This document shows, one piece after another, positions 8,332 to 18,094 of a stretch of DNA of 64,000 nucleotides (position 1 is its first letter; each line of letters starts with the position of its first letter). The stretch lies in assembly GCF_002155695.1 (NCBI RefSeq), contig NZ_MUYJ01000010.1, positions 1 to 64,000 of the forward strand, in the 5' to 3' direction. Made by a program: the position numbers and the translations under genes. The DNA is from Erythrobacter tepidarius (GTDB lineage Bacteria; Pseudomonadota; Alphaproteobacteria; Sphingomonadales; Sphingomonadaceae). The notes beneath the pieces are model-generated. The model saw nothing but the letters and a program-made list of their open reading frames with translations, did not search any database and was not told the origin of the DNA.

Positions 8332-8820
8332 ATGAAGTCGATAACCTCTATGATGCTTGCCCTTGCGGCAGCTTTCGCACTCGCCGGAGCCGCTCAGCCG
8401 CTGGCAGCCCAGACCGCCAACCCGATTGCACTCAATGGCGATGTCAAGGCGGTGAAGGTCATCACCGATCCCGATGGCAAGGAGCGCACCGAACTGGTTG
8501 ACCCGACCACCATAGTCCCGGGTGACCGGCTGGTGTTTGGCACCGACTACACCAACAAGGGCAGCGAGGCGGTGACCAATTTCATCGTCACCAACCCTCT
8601 ACCTGCCGCGGTGCGCCTCGCGCCCGATGCCGATCCGGCGCTTGAAGTCTCGGTCGACGGGGGCAAGACCTTCGGTGCGCTGGCCGCGCTGGCCGTCACC
8701 GCTGACGACGGAACCACCCGTCCCGCCACCCATGCCGATGTCACCCACGTCCGCTGGGTGCTGGCGAGCATCGAACCGGGCGGCTCGGGGCGGCTTACCT
8801 ATCCCGCAATCATCCGCTGA
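8332..8820 (+). CDS. Small secreted DUF11-like protein
   Basis: A 162-residue exported protein with a clear signal peptide (MMLALAAAFALAGAAQPLAAQ, cleavage near residue 27). The mature part is one beta-rich repeat: VPGDRLVFGTDYTNKGSEA, NFIVTNPLPAAVRLAPDADP and ASIEPGGSGRLTYPAII match the DUF11 pattern in which a 'permissive' beta-sandwich ends with a Gly-Ser-Gly strand. It lies 50 bases after the preceding gene and 71 before the next, all on one strand, so co-transcription is likely. An accessory or linker subunit of the surface-protein locus is a reasonable guess. Confidence 0.82.
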   Translation: MKSITSMMLALAAAFALAGAAQPLAAQTANPIALNGDVKAVKVITDPDGKERTELVDPTTIVPGDRLVFGTDYTNKGSEAVTNFIVTNPLPAAVRLAPDADPALEVSVDGGKTFGALAALAVTADDGTTRPATHADVTHVRWVLASIEPGGSGRLTYPAIIR

Positions 8821-8891
8821 CAGGCGGGCGATAACCGCCACGTCCTGCGGGCGGCATTTCTGACGCGGGACACACACTCAGGACCAAAACC

Positions 8892-9944
8892 ATGATGAAC
8901 ACCAAGCAGTTGCTCGGTGCGGTGAGCGCGTTTGCGCTTGTCGCAATGACGAGCGCGCCTGCTCTGGCCCAGGGGACCAGCGCAGGTACGATCATCACCA
9001 ACACGGTGAATGTCACCTTCAATGTCAATGGCGTCACCCAAAACGCCGAATCTGCGACCGACAGCTTCACCGTCGACCAGCGCGTCAACGTGACCGTCAG
9101 CAATGTCGGTGCGGCGACCAGCGTCGCCCCGGGTGAAACCGACCGGGCGCTCGCCTTCGACGTCACGAACCTTTCGAACAGCAGCGTCGATCTGGAACTG
9201 ACCGCGCTGCTCAACGCCGGAACCGCTGCGAATATCAGCAATATCCGCATCTATCGTGACACCGACGGCAACCGCGTGCTCGATGCGGCCGAACTCGCCG
9301 CCGGACCGATCACCTACCTCGACGAGGTTGGCAGCTCGGCGACGGGTGTGACCGTGGCGGTGATCGTGCTGGCCGATATCGGCCTCAATGCGGCCAATGG
9401 CGACACGTTCGACATCGCGCTCACCGCCAATGCCCATGCCGCTGGCGGCGCGGGCACGCTGGGTGCGGAACTGGTCGAATCGGCGACCAACACCACTGGC
9501 ATCGACACCGTGCTGTTCGACGGCCAGGGCGTAACCGACGCGACGCGCGACGGCGCCTTCTCGGCGATCGGCACCTACACCGTGGCGGCCGCGGTGATCG
9601 ACGTGGCCAAGACGAGCCGCGTTATCAGCGATCCGGTCAACGGCACCACCAACCCCAAGGCGATCCCCGGCGCGACGGTCGAATATTGCATCACCGTGTC
9701 CAACGCGGCGGGTGCGGCGACCGCGACCGATGTCGACGTCACCGACGATCTGCCCTTCGATGTGACCTATGACAACGCCTTCGGGATCTTCGTCAACGGC
9801 GATGCGACCTGCGCCAACGGCACTGCCGGCGGCAACTTTGCTCCTGCCGGTGGCCCGGGTGGCGCAGACCGGGTGACGGGCGACCTCAGCGACATCGCAG
9901 GCGGTCAGACCCGCTCGCTCTACTTCCGGGTCGTGATCGACTAA
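8892..9944 (+). CDS. Secreted DUF11-type protein with shared N-terminal module
   Basis: A 350-residue exported protein with a signal peptide ending ALAQ near residue 27. Directly after it comes GTSAGTIITNTVNVTFNVNG, the same module as in the products at 7286 and 9968. IYRDTDGNRVLDAAEL is an acidic loop like that of its neighbour. The C-terminal third begins with SRVISDPVNGTTNPKAIPGA, a sequence repeated almost exactly in the product at 15125, and is a DUF11 domain with two cysteines (YCIT and ATCANG) that might form a disulfide. It is followed 23 bases later by the giant barrel gene. Confidence 0.85.
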   Translation: MMNTKQLLGAVSAFALVAMTSAPALAQGTSAGTIITNTVNVTFNVNGVTQNAESATDSFTVDQRVNVTVSNVGAATSVAPGETDRALAFDVTNLSNSSVDLELTALLNAGTAANISNIRIYRDTDGNRVLDAAELAAGPITYLDEVGSSATGVTVAVIVLADIGLNAANGDTFDIALTANAHAAGGAGTLGAELVESATNTTGIDTVLFDGQGVTDATRDGAFSAIGTYTVAAAVIDVAKTSRVISDPVNGTTNPKAIPGATVEYCITVSNAAGAATATDVDVTDDLPFDVTYDNAFGIFVNGDATCANGTAGGNFAPAGGPGGADRVTGDLSDIAGGQTRSLYFRVVID

Positions 9945-9967
9945 GCCTCTGATCCGGAACACAGGTC

Positions 9968-12900
9968 TTGCGTGTTTTCCCCTCCTTGCGGCAGATGGCA
10001 GCAGCACTGCTTGCGGTGCTGCTGGCGCTTGGCGTGCCGCAGGGAGGGGTTTGCGCACAGACGAATGATGGCGCGGCGGTGCGCACCATCACCAACATCG
10101 CCGAAGCCACTTGGGAGGCTAACGGATCGAGCCACCGGATTGCCAGCAATCCGGTCCGGTTCGACGTCAGTCTCGCCCCGCCTGCCCCGCCGGCTATCCG
10201 GGTGTTCCGCCGCGCGTCGGGTGCGGGCTCCGAACTGGTCTATCGCGCGCCGGTCTGCGGTGCCGGGCGCAGCCCCGTGCAGGCCCGCCGCCAGTCCGCC
10301 AGCGTTGCAGGCAGCCCCGATCAGGGGGCGACCGCGGCACTCACCACGTCGATCGTCCGCCCGGTTGACCGGCTGCGCGGGGGCGAGCCGCTGTTTTTCG
10401 AAGTGACCGCGGCCAGCGCCAATCGCAATCCGGACGTGATCGACAGCCTCACCGTGGTGCTCACCAGCCTGGAGGGCGACCGCGAGACCATGACCGTGTT
10501 CGAAACCGCCCCCGACAGCGGCGTGTTCGCCGGCGTGATTGAAACCTTCCGCATTCCCCCGCCGCTGGAGCAGGAAGATTGTCGCCTCAACGTCGGGCCG
10601 GATTCGCGCATCACCGTCGCCGCAATGAACCCCGGCGAGGACACGATTCTGGTGCAGACCGCGATTGCCGTGCTGGTCGACCCCTTCGGCGTGGTGTTCG
10701 ACAGCGAAACCGGCGAACCGGTCGATGGCGCGCGCGTCACGCTGGTCGATGCCGATACCGGAGCACCCGCGACCGTCTTTGCCGAGGACGGCACCACGCT
10801 CTGGCCGTCGACGGTTATCTCCGGCAGCGACATTACCGACGCAAGCGGCCGCAGGGTGATGATGGGGCCGGGCGAGTTCTGGTTCCCGTTTGTCGCAGTG
10901 GGCCGCTATCGGCTGCTGGTCGATCCGCCCGAATCCTATTCCGCGCCTTCCCGCGCCCCGCGCGATTTGCTTGCGCGGGTTCTCCGGCCCGATGGCCGGA
11001 CGCATCTGGTGCGCGAAGGATCCTTTGGCGATCCCTTCGTGCTCGAAGCCCCCATCCTTTACGAGATCGACGTTCCGGTCGATCGCCCAGGGCTTGACCT
11101 TGCGCTCACCAAGAGCGCATCGCGGGTCAACGCCGCGCCGGGCGATGCGATCTTCTACACGGTGACCTTGCGCAACGCCGATCCGGTGCGGATCAAGCGC
11201 GCGGTGACGCTGACCGACATGCCCTCGCGCTGGCTGAGGCTGCGGCCCGACACGATCCGCGTCAACGGCACCGCCCCTGCTGCCGGGGCCGTGACCTTGG
11301 CTCCCGATGGCCGGATGCTGACCATCGCGCTTGGCGATATCGCGGCCGGGGCAAGCATCCGCGTGACCTATGCGATGACCGTGCGCCCCGATGCGCAGCA
11401 GGGCCGGGCGCTCAACGATGCTCTGGCGCGCGACGGGCTGGGCCGCCAGGTGCGCGCCAGCGCCGCGGTCGATCTGCGGCGCGAGGGGATTGCCGACCGG
11501 ATGACCATCATTGGCCGCATCACCGCCGGGGCCTGCACTCTGGACGAGAGCCAACGCACCGGGATTGCCGGCATTCGCGTGATGCTGGAAGACGGCAGTT
11601 TCGCGATCACCGATGCAGACGGGCGCTATCACTTCGAGGGCGTGGTGCCCGGCACCCATGTGGTTCAGGTTGCGCGCATGACCCTGCCCGATGGGGCGCG
11701 GATGGTCGATTGCTCGGCCTCGACCCGCAATGCCGGCAGCGCCGCGTCGCGCTTCGCGATCGGGCAGGGCGGAAGTCTGGTGGTCGCCGATTTTCACGCC
11801 GTGCTGCCCGAGGCCGGCCCCGTGACGCCGACACCGGCCACACCGCCTGAACAGCCCGCGCCGGTTGTCCGTCCGGCCGCCAATCCCGCCGCACCTTCCG
11901 CCCCGCCCGAGGATTATCTGGCCCTGGGCGATGGCGAGGACGGCTTTCTCAGCCCCACCGAAAATGCCAATCCGCGCGCGCCCGCCGTCCGGGTCGCGAT
12001 CCGTCACCGCCGCGGGCAGAGCGTGCAGCTGCTGGTCGATGGCAAGCCGGTCGATCCGCTCGCCTTCGACGGCACCCAGACGCCCGAGCGCGGCAAATAT
12101 GCCATCAGCCATTGGCGCGGGGTGCCGCTGGTCAACGAACGCACGATGCTCGAAGCGCACATCGTCAATTCTTTCGGCGAAGTCACCAAGACCTTCAGCC
12201 GCGAGGTTTTCTTCACCCGCACGCCCGCCAAGGTGGAACTCCTCCCCGAACTTTCCCGTCTCGTCGCCGACGGCCGCACCCGCCCGGTGGTGGCGATCCG
12301 CGTGCTCGACCGCAATGGCCGCCCCCTGCGCGAGGGGATTTCGGGCACCTTCACGCTCAACGCGCCCTACCAGAGCGCCGAACAGATCGATCGCCAGCAG
12401 TTGAACCAGCTCACCGGCACCGCGCCGATGGCTGCACGCTGGGTGGTCGAGGGAGAAGAGGGCATCGCCCGGATCGCGCTGGCGCCGACCATGGTCAGCG
12501 GCGCGCTGCGGCTCGATTTCGCCTTCGAGGACGGCACCATCACCCGTCGTCAGGAGCTTGAGACCTGGATCGAACCGGGCGACATCGCATGGACCGTGAT
12601 TGGTCTGGTCGAAGGCACGATCGGCGCGCGCTCGGTCGCCGACAACATGGAGCGCGGCGGCCAGTTCGACAGCGACCTTGGCGATGATGCGCGGGTGGCG
12701 CTGTATGCCAAGGGCCGGGTGCTGGGCAAATATCTCCTCACCCTTGCCTATGACAGCGCCAAGCAGCGTGACGACCAGCGCGTGCTCGGCACGATCGATC
12801 CGGCCGCCTACTACACCGTGTTCGGCGACGCTTCGGCCCGCCAGTTCGACGCTGCCAGCCGCGAAAAGCTCTACGTCCGGATCGAAACCGCAACCTTCTA

Positions 12901-15121
12901 CGCGCTCTACGGCGATTTCCAGACGGCCTTCAACCAGACCCGGCTTGCCAATTACAACCGCACCGCGACCGGCGCCAAGACCGAAGCGCGGATCGGCCAG
13001 ATCAAGGCGCAGGGCTTCGCCGCAAAAATCGCCAGCCGCTTCCAGCGGCAGGAAATCCAGGGCCAGGGCATCTCCGGCCCCTACAGTCTCGCCAGCCGCC
13101 GGATCCTGCCCAATTCCGAGCGCGTGACCATCGAAGTGCGCGACCGCTTCCGGCCCGAGCTGATCGTGGCGGTGCGCGAACTGACCCGCTTCGTCGATTA
13201 CGATATTGATCTGCTCTCGGGCACGATCCGCTTTGCCGCCCCGGTGCTGAGCCGCGACGAAAACCTCAACCCGCAGTTCATCGTCATCGAATTCGAAACC
13301 GACGGCGCGGGTCCGGCCGAATGGAACGCCGGTGTCCGGGCCGACTGGACCAGCGATGACGGCAAGCTGCGGATCGGCGCGACCGCGATCAGCGACGCCG
13401 GCCTCGAGGGGCGCAACGGCACCGTGCAACGCACCGATCTGGGCGCGCTCGACCTGCGCGCCCGTGTCGGGGACAACACCGAGATCCGGGCCGAACTGGG
13501 CATTAGCCGCCGCGACGGCGATGCCGCGACCGGCTGGCTCGTCGAGGCGCAGCACCAGACCGCCAGCCTCGATCTGCTCGCCTATGCCCGGCAGATCGAC
13601 GCCGCTTACGGCATCGGGCAGCAGAACGCGGCCGAGCGCGGGCGGCGCCGGATCGGTGTCGATGGGCGGGTGCTGCTCAGCCAGCGCCTCGCCTTCACCG
13701 GCAGCCTGTGGCAGGATGACAGCCTCACCGATGCGCTTCGCCGCCGTGCCGCGCAGGGCCAGTTGACCCTGACCAGCCTCAACACCGATCTGCGCCTTGG
13801 CATCACCCATTTCGACGATCGCCTGGCTGATGGCAGCAGCGCCACCTCGACCGTGCTGGAAGCTGGCGCGACCCAAAGGTTGCTGGGCAATCGGCTGGAG
13901 CTTTCCGCCGGCACCGCCGTGGCCCTGGGCAAGAGCGAAAGCCTCGATCTGCCCGCGCGCCATCGGCTCGGTCTGCGCTATGCGATCACGCAGGACGTGC
14001 GCCTGGTGGGCACCTTCGAGCTGGCCGAAGGCGAGAACCTCAAGGCGCGGCAGCTGCGCGGCGGGATCGAGGTGAGCCCGTGGCATGGCGGGCAGATGGT
14101 TGCCACGCTGGGCGAGGAGAGCATCGGCGAGCAGGGCGCCCGCAGCTTTGCTGCCTTCGGCCTGTCGCAGACCTTGCAAGTGAGCCAGCATCTGACCATC
14201 GACGCGACGCTCGACGGCAATCGCACGCTTGGCCGCAACCCCGGTTCCCCCGGCGTGATCAACCCCGCCCAGCCCCCGGCCAGCGGTGGTCAGCTTTCCG
14301 GCGGGCTGCTGTTCGAGGACTTCACCGCCGTCACTTTCGGCGCCGCCTGGCGCAAGGACCGCTGGAGCGTCACCGCCCGCGGCGAGCTGCGCGATGGCGA
14401 GACGGCCGACCGCAAGGGCGTGCAGTTCGGTGCCATCCGCCAGCTGGGCGAAGGCAGTCTGGTGGGTTCGGGTGTCACCTGGACCTTGTCGCAAGCGGCC
14501 GGCGGGGCGCGCGCCGAGATCCTCGACGCCAGCATCGCCTTTGCCCATCGCCCCGACGGCGCTGCCCTGGCCATGCTCGGCCGGGTGGAGTTCCGTTCGG
14601 ACCGGATCACCGGCGGCGTGGCCGGGGAAATCGGCGGTGCTGGCGGTGCAGGCCGCACGGCTCTGGTGGTTGATGGCAATGCCACCGCGCGCCGCCTGGT
14701 CGCCAGCCTTTCGGCCAATTTCACCCCGCGCGGGACCGATAACGGGGCCGAAGTGCGCCGCCACGAACTGGCTCTGTTTCTCGGCGCGCGCCACAACCTT
14801 GACCGCTTCGAGGGCACCGAGTTCTCCGGCACTTCGGTGCTGGTCGGCGCTGACGGGCGGATCGGGATCGGCGCGCGCGTCGAGCTTGGGGCGAGCGCCA
14901 CGGTGCGTTCCAACCTCACCGACAAGGTCACCAGCTTCGCCTACGGCCCGACGATCGGGGTGGTGCCGGCCCAGGGGATGCTGGTGACGCTGGGCTATAA
15001 TGTCGAGGGTTTCCGCGACAGCGATTTCCGCGCGGCGCGCAACACCGACAAGGGTGTTTTTGCCGCCGTGCGGATGGCCTTCGACGCGGACAGCCTCGGC
15101 TTTCTCGGGCTGGGGAGATAA
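9968..15121 (+). CDS. Giant modular surface protein with C-terminal outer-membrane barrel
   Basis: A 1717-residue exported protein. Order seen: signal peptide (AAALLAVLLALGVPQGGVCA); the shared N-terminal module (RTITNIAEATWEANG); a Cna-B-like domain near 238-330 (DSETGEPVDGARVTLVD); a DUF11 domain near 374-475; an SdrD-B-like domain near 510-585 (GIAGIRVMLEDGSFAITDADG); a Pro/Ala linker near 616-650; beta domains; then from about residue 880 alternating amphipathic strands ending with LGYNVEGFRDSDFRAARNT, as in outer-membrane barrels. The start is weak: TTG 9968 fits the signal peptide, ATG 9998 is the alternative. Related large proteins exist in other proteobacteria, but I know of no function. 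Confidence 0.85.
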   Translation: MRVFPSLRQMAAALLAVLLALGVPQGGVCAQTNDGAAVRTITNIAEATWEANGSSHRIASNPVRFDVSLAPPAPPAIRVFRRASGAGSELVYRAPVCGAGRSPVQARRQSASVAGSPDQGATAALTTSIVRPVDRLRGGEPLFFEVTAASANRNPDVIDSLTVVLTSLEGDRETMTVFETAPDSGVFAGVIETFRIPPPLEQEDCRLNVGPDSRITVAAMNPGEDTILVQTAIAVLVDPFGVVFDSETGEPVDGARVTLVDADTGAPATVFAEDGTTLWPSTVISGSDITDASGRRVMMGPGEFWFPFVAVGRYRLLVDPPESYSAPSRAPRDLLARVLRPDGRTHLVREGSFGDPFVLEAPILYEIDVPVDRPGLDLALTKSASRVNAAPGDAIFYTVTLRNADPVRIKRAVTLTDMPSRWLRLRPDTIRVNGTAPAAGAVTLAPDGRMLTIALGDIAAGASIRVTYAMTVRPDAQQGRALNDALARDGLGRQVRASAAVDLRREGIADRMTIIGRITAGACTLDESQRTGIAGIRVMLEDGSFAITDADGRYHFEGVVPGTHVVQVARMTLPDGARMVDCSASTRNAGSAASRFAIGQGGSLVVADFHAVLPEAGPVTPTPATPPEQPAPVVRPAANPAAPSAPPEDYLALGDGEDGFLSPTENANPRAPAVRVAIRHRRGQSVQLLVDGKPVDPLAFDGTQTPERGKYAISHWRGVPLVNERTMLEAHIVNSFGEVTKTFSREVFFTRTPAKVELLPELSRLVADGRTRPVVAIRVLDRNGRPLREGISGTFTLNAPYQSAEQIDRQQLNQLTGTAPMAARWVVEGEEGIARIALAPTMVSGALRLDFAFEDGTITRRQELETWIEPGDIAWTVIGLVEGTIGARSVADNMERGGQFDSDLGDDARVALYAKGRVLGKYLLTLAYDSAKQRDDQRVLGTIDPAAYYTVFGDASARQFDAASREKLYVRIETATFYALYGDFQTAFNQTRLANYNRTATGAKTEARIGQIKAQGFAAKIASRFQRQEIQGQGISGPYSLASRRILPNSERVTIEVRDRFRPELIVAVRELTRFVDYDIDLLSGTIRFAAPVLSRDENLNPQFIVIEFETDGAGPAEWNAGVRADWTSDDGKLRIGATAISDAGLEGRNGTVQRTDLGALDLRARVGDNTEIRAELGISRRDGDAATGWLVEAQHQTASLDLLAYARQIDAAYGIGQQNAAERGRRRIGVDGRVLLSQRLAFTGSLWQDDSLTDALRRRAAQGQLTLTSLNTDLRLGITHFDDRLADGSSATSTVLEAGATQRLLGNRLELSAGTAVALGKSESLDLPARHRLGLRYAITQDVRLVGTFELAEGENLKARQLRGGIEVSPWHGGQMVATLGEESIGEQGARSFAAFGLSQTLQVSQHLTIDATLDGNRTLGRNPGSPGVINPAQPPASGGQLSGGLLFEDFTAVTFGAAWRKDRWSVTARGELRDGETADRKGVQFGAIRQLGEGSLVGSGVTWTLSQAAGGARAEILDASIAFAHRPDGAALAMLGRVEFRSDRITGGVAGEIGGAGGAGRTALVVDGNATARRLVASLSANFTPRGTDNGAEVRRHELALFLGARHNLDRFEGTEFSGTSVLVGADGRIGIGARVELGASATVRSNLTDKVTSFAYGPTIGVVPAQGMLVTLGYNVEGFRDSDFRAARNTDKGVFAAVRMAFDADSLGFLGLGR

Positions 15122-15124
15122 GCA

Positions 15125-17056
15125 ATGCGCACCCCCGCTTCCGCCCGCCTTGCTTACCGCGTCTTAACCATAAAGCGCTATGCCCGGCGCATGGCCTGCT
15201 CCCTGCCATGTGTCCGCCGGTTGCTGGCTGCGATGGCGCTGCTGTGCGCGCTGATGTGGAGCCCGGCGGCAATGGCGCAGAACTGCGGGCAGGCGGCCAC
15301 GCAGGGCACGGCTCCGGCCAGCTGGCAGACCTATTGCTGGCTCAACCTTGCCAGTTACAACGACGCCGCCGCGCGCAGCGCGGCGGGCCAGAACCTCAGC
15401 TTTACTCTGCCCGATGGCTCGGTGCTGAGCTTCAACGCTCGGGTGACGGGGACAACCACGGCCTACAACGCCGTCGCTGCTCCGTCGTGGAGCGGCGCCG
15501 CGATCGGCAATACCGCCTTCATCGGCATTCCGGGCCGCCCAGTGCTCTACACCGCCAGCGCCGGCACGCGCACCATCACTTTGTCGAACATCACCGTCAT
15601 CCCGCCAGCGGGCGCGAGCGCGACGGTCTATTCCTTTGTGGTGGCCGATGCCGAATCGAGCAACCAGGGCGAGGCCCTGCGGCTTTCGACCAATGGCGGC
15701 GCGTGGCAATTGCTCGATTCGGTCAATCCGATCAGCGGATCGAACTTCCCGCCGATTGACGGGGTCGGCACCGGCAATGTCGCCATCACCGGGCGTTCGG
15801 GCACGGTCGGGGCCTATATCCTCGCCAGCAACAGTCCCACCAGCGTGACGGTGGAGACCCAAGCGGGCGGCCTGCAGGGGGTGATGTTCGCGATCCGCTT
15901 TGCAACGATCCGGCTGGAAACCCAGATCATCGGGGCGCGTGTCAACAGCGCCGACCAGCTGCAATACCTTATCACCTCGAACACCACCGGCGCGACGCTG
16001 AGTGGCGGGACCACCAGCGGCAGCAGCGGCGGCCCCTTCACCGTCGCGCCGCTCAACATGGCCGCGGGTGTGCCGCTCAGCCTCGCGCTCAACATGGCGC
16101 CGGGCAGCGTCAGCCCGCTGTCGGCCTATGCCAGCAGCCTAACCTGCGTGAACACCGCCGGCGCGACCCGGCCAGGCCTTCCGGATGGTCTGGCAACCAC
16201 CGGCGCCAACATCGGCCAGCTCCAGTTTGGCGAGTATCTGGTGTGCACCTTCACCGTCGGCGCACAGCCCCGGTTGCAATTGCGCAAGCTGCTCGGCAGC
16301 GGCGGCCGGCGCTTTTCCGGCGACCAGTTCACCATCCGCATCCGCGACGGCGAAACCATCATCGCCAGCCGCACGACCACCGGATCGAGCGGCACGATCA
16401 GCAATGGCGATACCGGGCCGGTGCAGGTCACCTCCGGCACGGCCTACCGCCTCGACGAAGTCGCTGCCGGAACCACGAGCCTTGCCAATTACGATGCCGT
16501 CATGGCCTGCACCAACAGCGCCAGCGGTTCGCCCACCGTGCTGCCGACCGCGGTGGGCGGGACGGTAACGCCGCGCCCCGGCGACGTGATCGTCTGCACC
16601 ATCACCAACACGCGCAGCAGCACCGCCGAGCTGGTGGTCGACAAGTCGAGCACGGTGATCTCCGATCCGGTCAATGGCACGACCAATCCCAAGCTGATTC
16701 CCGGCGCGATCGTCGAATATGCGATTACCGTGCGCAATGTCGGGGTGGCGCGCCCCGACAACAACTCGGTGATCATCACCGATATCATGCCGGCCGAAAT
16801 GGCCTTTGCGACCGGAACTCCGGTGACCTTCACCAATGGTTCGCCCAGCAGCGGGCTGTCGAGCTTCAATCCGGCAACGATGGTGGCTTTCTCCTCCAGC
16901 CCTGGCGGGGCCGGGCCGTTCACCTATACCCCGGTCGGCCCGTTCGATCCCAATGTCCGGGCGATCCGCATCACCCCGGGCGGGCGCATGAACGCCGCAA
17001 CGAGCGGCACCAGCCAGCCCAGCTTCACGATCCGCTTCCGGGCGCGCGTCCAGTGA
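15125..17056 (+). CDS. Secreted protein with prealbumin-like and DUF11 domains
   Basis: A 643-residue exported protein starting three bases after the barrel gene, with a long N-terminal region (about 50 residues; AMALLCALMWSPAAMAQ is the signal core). The first part (residues about 50-260) has paired cysteines (NCGQ, YCWL) and a Ser/Thr/Gly-rich beta sandwich. Residues about 385-500 (LQLRKLLGSGGRRFSGDQFTI to VICTITNTRS) form a SpaA/prealbumin-like domain. The C-terminus is a DUF11 domain introduced by STVISDPVNGTTNPKLIPGA, nearly identical to the product at 8892. The conserved order and spacing suggest that it is exported and assembled with the barrel protein. Confidence 0.83.
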   Translation: MRTPASARLAYRVLTIKRYARRMACSLPCVRRLLAAMALLCALMWSPAAMAQNCGQAATQGTAPASWQTYCWLNLASYNDAAARSAAGQNLSFTLPDGSVLSFNARVTGTTTAYNAVAAPSWSGAAIGNTAFIGIPGRPVLYTASAGTRTITLSNITVIPPAGASATVYSFVVADAESSNQGEALRLSTNGGAWQLLDSVNPISGSNFPPIDGVGTGNVAITGRSGTVGAYILASNSPTSVTVETQAGGLQGVMFAIRFATIRLETQIIGARVNSADQLQYLITSNTTGATLSGGTTSGSSGGPFTVAPLNMAAGVPLSLALNMAPGSVSPLSAYASSLTCVNTAGATRPGLPDGLATTGANIGQLQFGEYLVCTFTVGAQPRLQLRKLLGSGGRRFSGDQFTIRIRDGETIIASRTTTGSSGTISNGDTGPVQVTSGTAYRLDEVAAGTTSLANYDAVMACTNSASGSPTVLPTAVGGTVTPRPGDVIVCTITNTRSSTAELVVDKSSTVISDPVNGTTNPKLIPGAIVEYAITVRNVGVARPDNNSVIITDIMPAEMAFATGTPVTFTNGSPSSGLSSFNPATMVAFSSSPGGAGPFTYTPVGPFDPNVRAIRITPGGRMNAATSGTSQPSFTIRFRARVQ

Positions 17057-17172
17057 CCGGCAATGCCGCGCCCGCCTGCGGCTGCGGCAGGACGTGGGAT
17101 AGGCGCCCGCCACCGGCGCCCCCGGCGATCCCGGTCCGCGCGGTCTGACAGGCCCCGCGGCGCGGCCGTGCT

Positions 17173-18063
17173 CTACCTGCCGCGCGCGTGGGCGACGATC
17201 TCGCTGGCGAGGCGCGGGACCAGCGCTTGCGGAATGTCGTGGCCCCACCCGGGGATCGTCACCAGCCGCGCGCCCGCGATGTGCCGCGCGGTATCCTCGC
17301 CTGCCTCGACCTTCACCAGCGGATCATCCTCGCCGTGCAGCACCAGTGTCGGGGTGCGCACCTTGGCGAGGCGCGCGCGGCGGCAACCGTCGTCGATGAT
17401 CGCGGCGAGCTGGCGCGGCAGGCCAGCGGGATAGACCGAGCGGCGAATGTTGCGCAGCACCCGCTCGCGCTGCACCTGCGGATCGAAGGGGAAGCCCGGA
17501 CTGCCGATGTTCCGCGCGATATTCAGCCCGTGGGCGACGAGGCTTTCCTCATCCATGCTGGTGATCGGCGCGACGAGCGCCTGCATCGCGTGCTTCTCGG
17601 CCGGCGGCAGCTTGGGGTTGCCCGTGGTCGACATGATCGAGGTCAAGCTCATCAGCCGCTCGGGGAAATGTACCGCCATCAGCTGGGCAATCATCCCGCC
17701 CATCGAGGCGCCGACCACGTGTGCGCGCGCGATATCCAGCGCATCGAGCAGGCCGATCCCGTCATGCGCCATGTCGGTGAGGGTGTAGGGCACCTTGGCC
17801 GGAAAGCCGATCTTCTTGCGCAGCAGCTGGATCGGCAACGAGGGGGCGCGGGCGCCTTCCATCTTCTGGCTCAGGCCGATGTCGCGGTTGTCGTAGCGGA
17901 TCACGCGGAAGCCCTCGCTCACCAGCGCCTCGACCAGCTCGTCCGGCCACAGCGTCAGCTGCGCGCCGAGGCCCATCACCAGCAGGATCGCCTCGTGCGC
18001 GGGGTTCCCGTGATCCTCGTAGAAGATGTCGATCTTGGTGTTGGGGGTGGTGACGGTGGGCAT
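17173..18063 (-). CDS. Alpha/beta hydrolase
   Basis: A 296-residue cytoplasmic alpha/beta-hydrolase-fold enzyme. The nucleophile elbow VVGASMGGM supplies the Ser, GEDDPLV the Asp, and GWGHDIP the His of the triad; LLVMGLGAQLTLWPDEL carries the oxyanion-loop region. The pattern VIRYDNRDIGLSQ matches the group annotated as aclacinomycin methylesterase-like or 3-oxoadipate enol-lactonase-like hydrolases, but the substrate cannot be read from the sequence. ATG 18063 was chosen because the family N-terminus begins with the IDIFYEDHG strand soon after it; GAGAGGAA lies 11 bases upstream. It follows the TraB gene on the same strand by 31 bases. Confidence 0.9.
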   Translation of the reverse strand: MPTVTTPNTKIDIFYEDHGNPAHEAILLVMGLGAQLTLWPDELVEALVSEGFRVIRYDNRDIGLSQKMEGARAPSLPIQLLRKKIGFPAKVPYTLTDMAHDGIGLLDALDIARAHVVGASMGGMIAQLMAVHFPERLMSLTSIMSTTGNPKLPPAEKHAMQALVAPITSMDEESLVAHGLNIARNIGSPGFPFDPQVQRERVLRNIRRSVYPAGLPRQLAAIIDDGCRRARLAKVRTPTLVLHGEDDPLVKVEAGEDTARHIAGARLVTIPGWGHDIPQALVPRLASEIVAHARGR

Positions 18064-18094
18064 GGGCGTTATGGTTCCTCTCACGCCTGCGCGG

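Noticed and set aside
9941..14794. Very long minus-strand open frame of about 1600 codons opposite the barrel gene
   Set aside because: It mirrors the GC-rich third positions of the plus-strand gene, has no signal peptide or recognisable domain, and its composition (Gly, His, Arg, Ala) is typical of a shadow frame.
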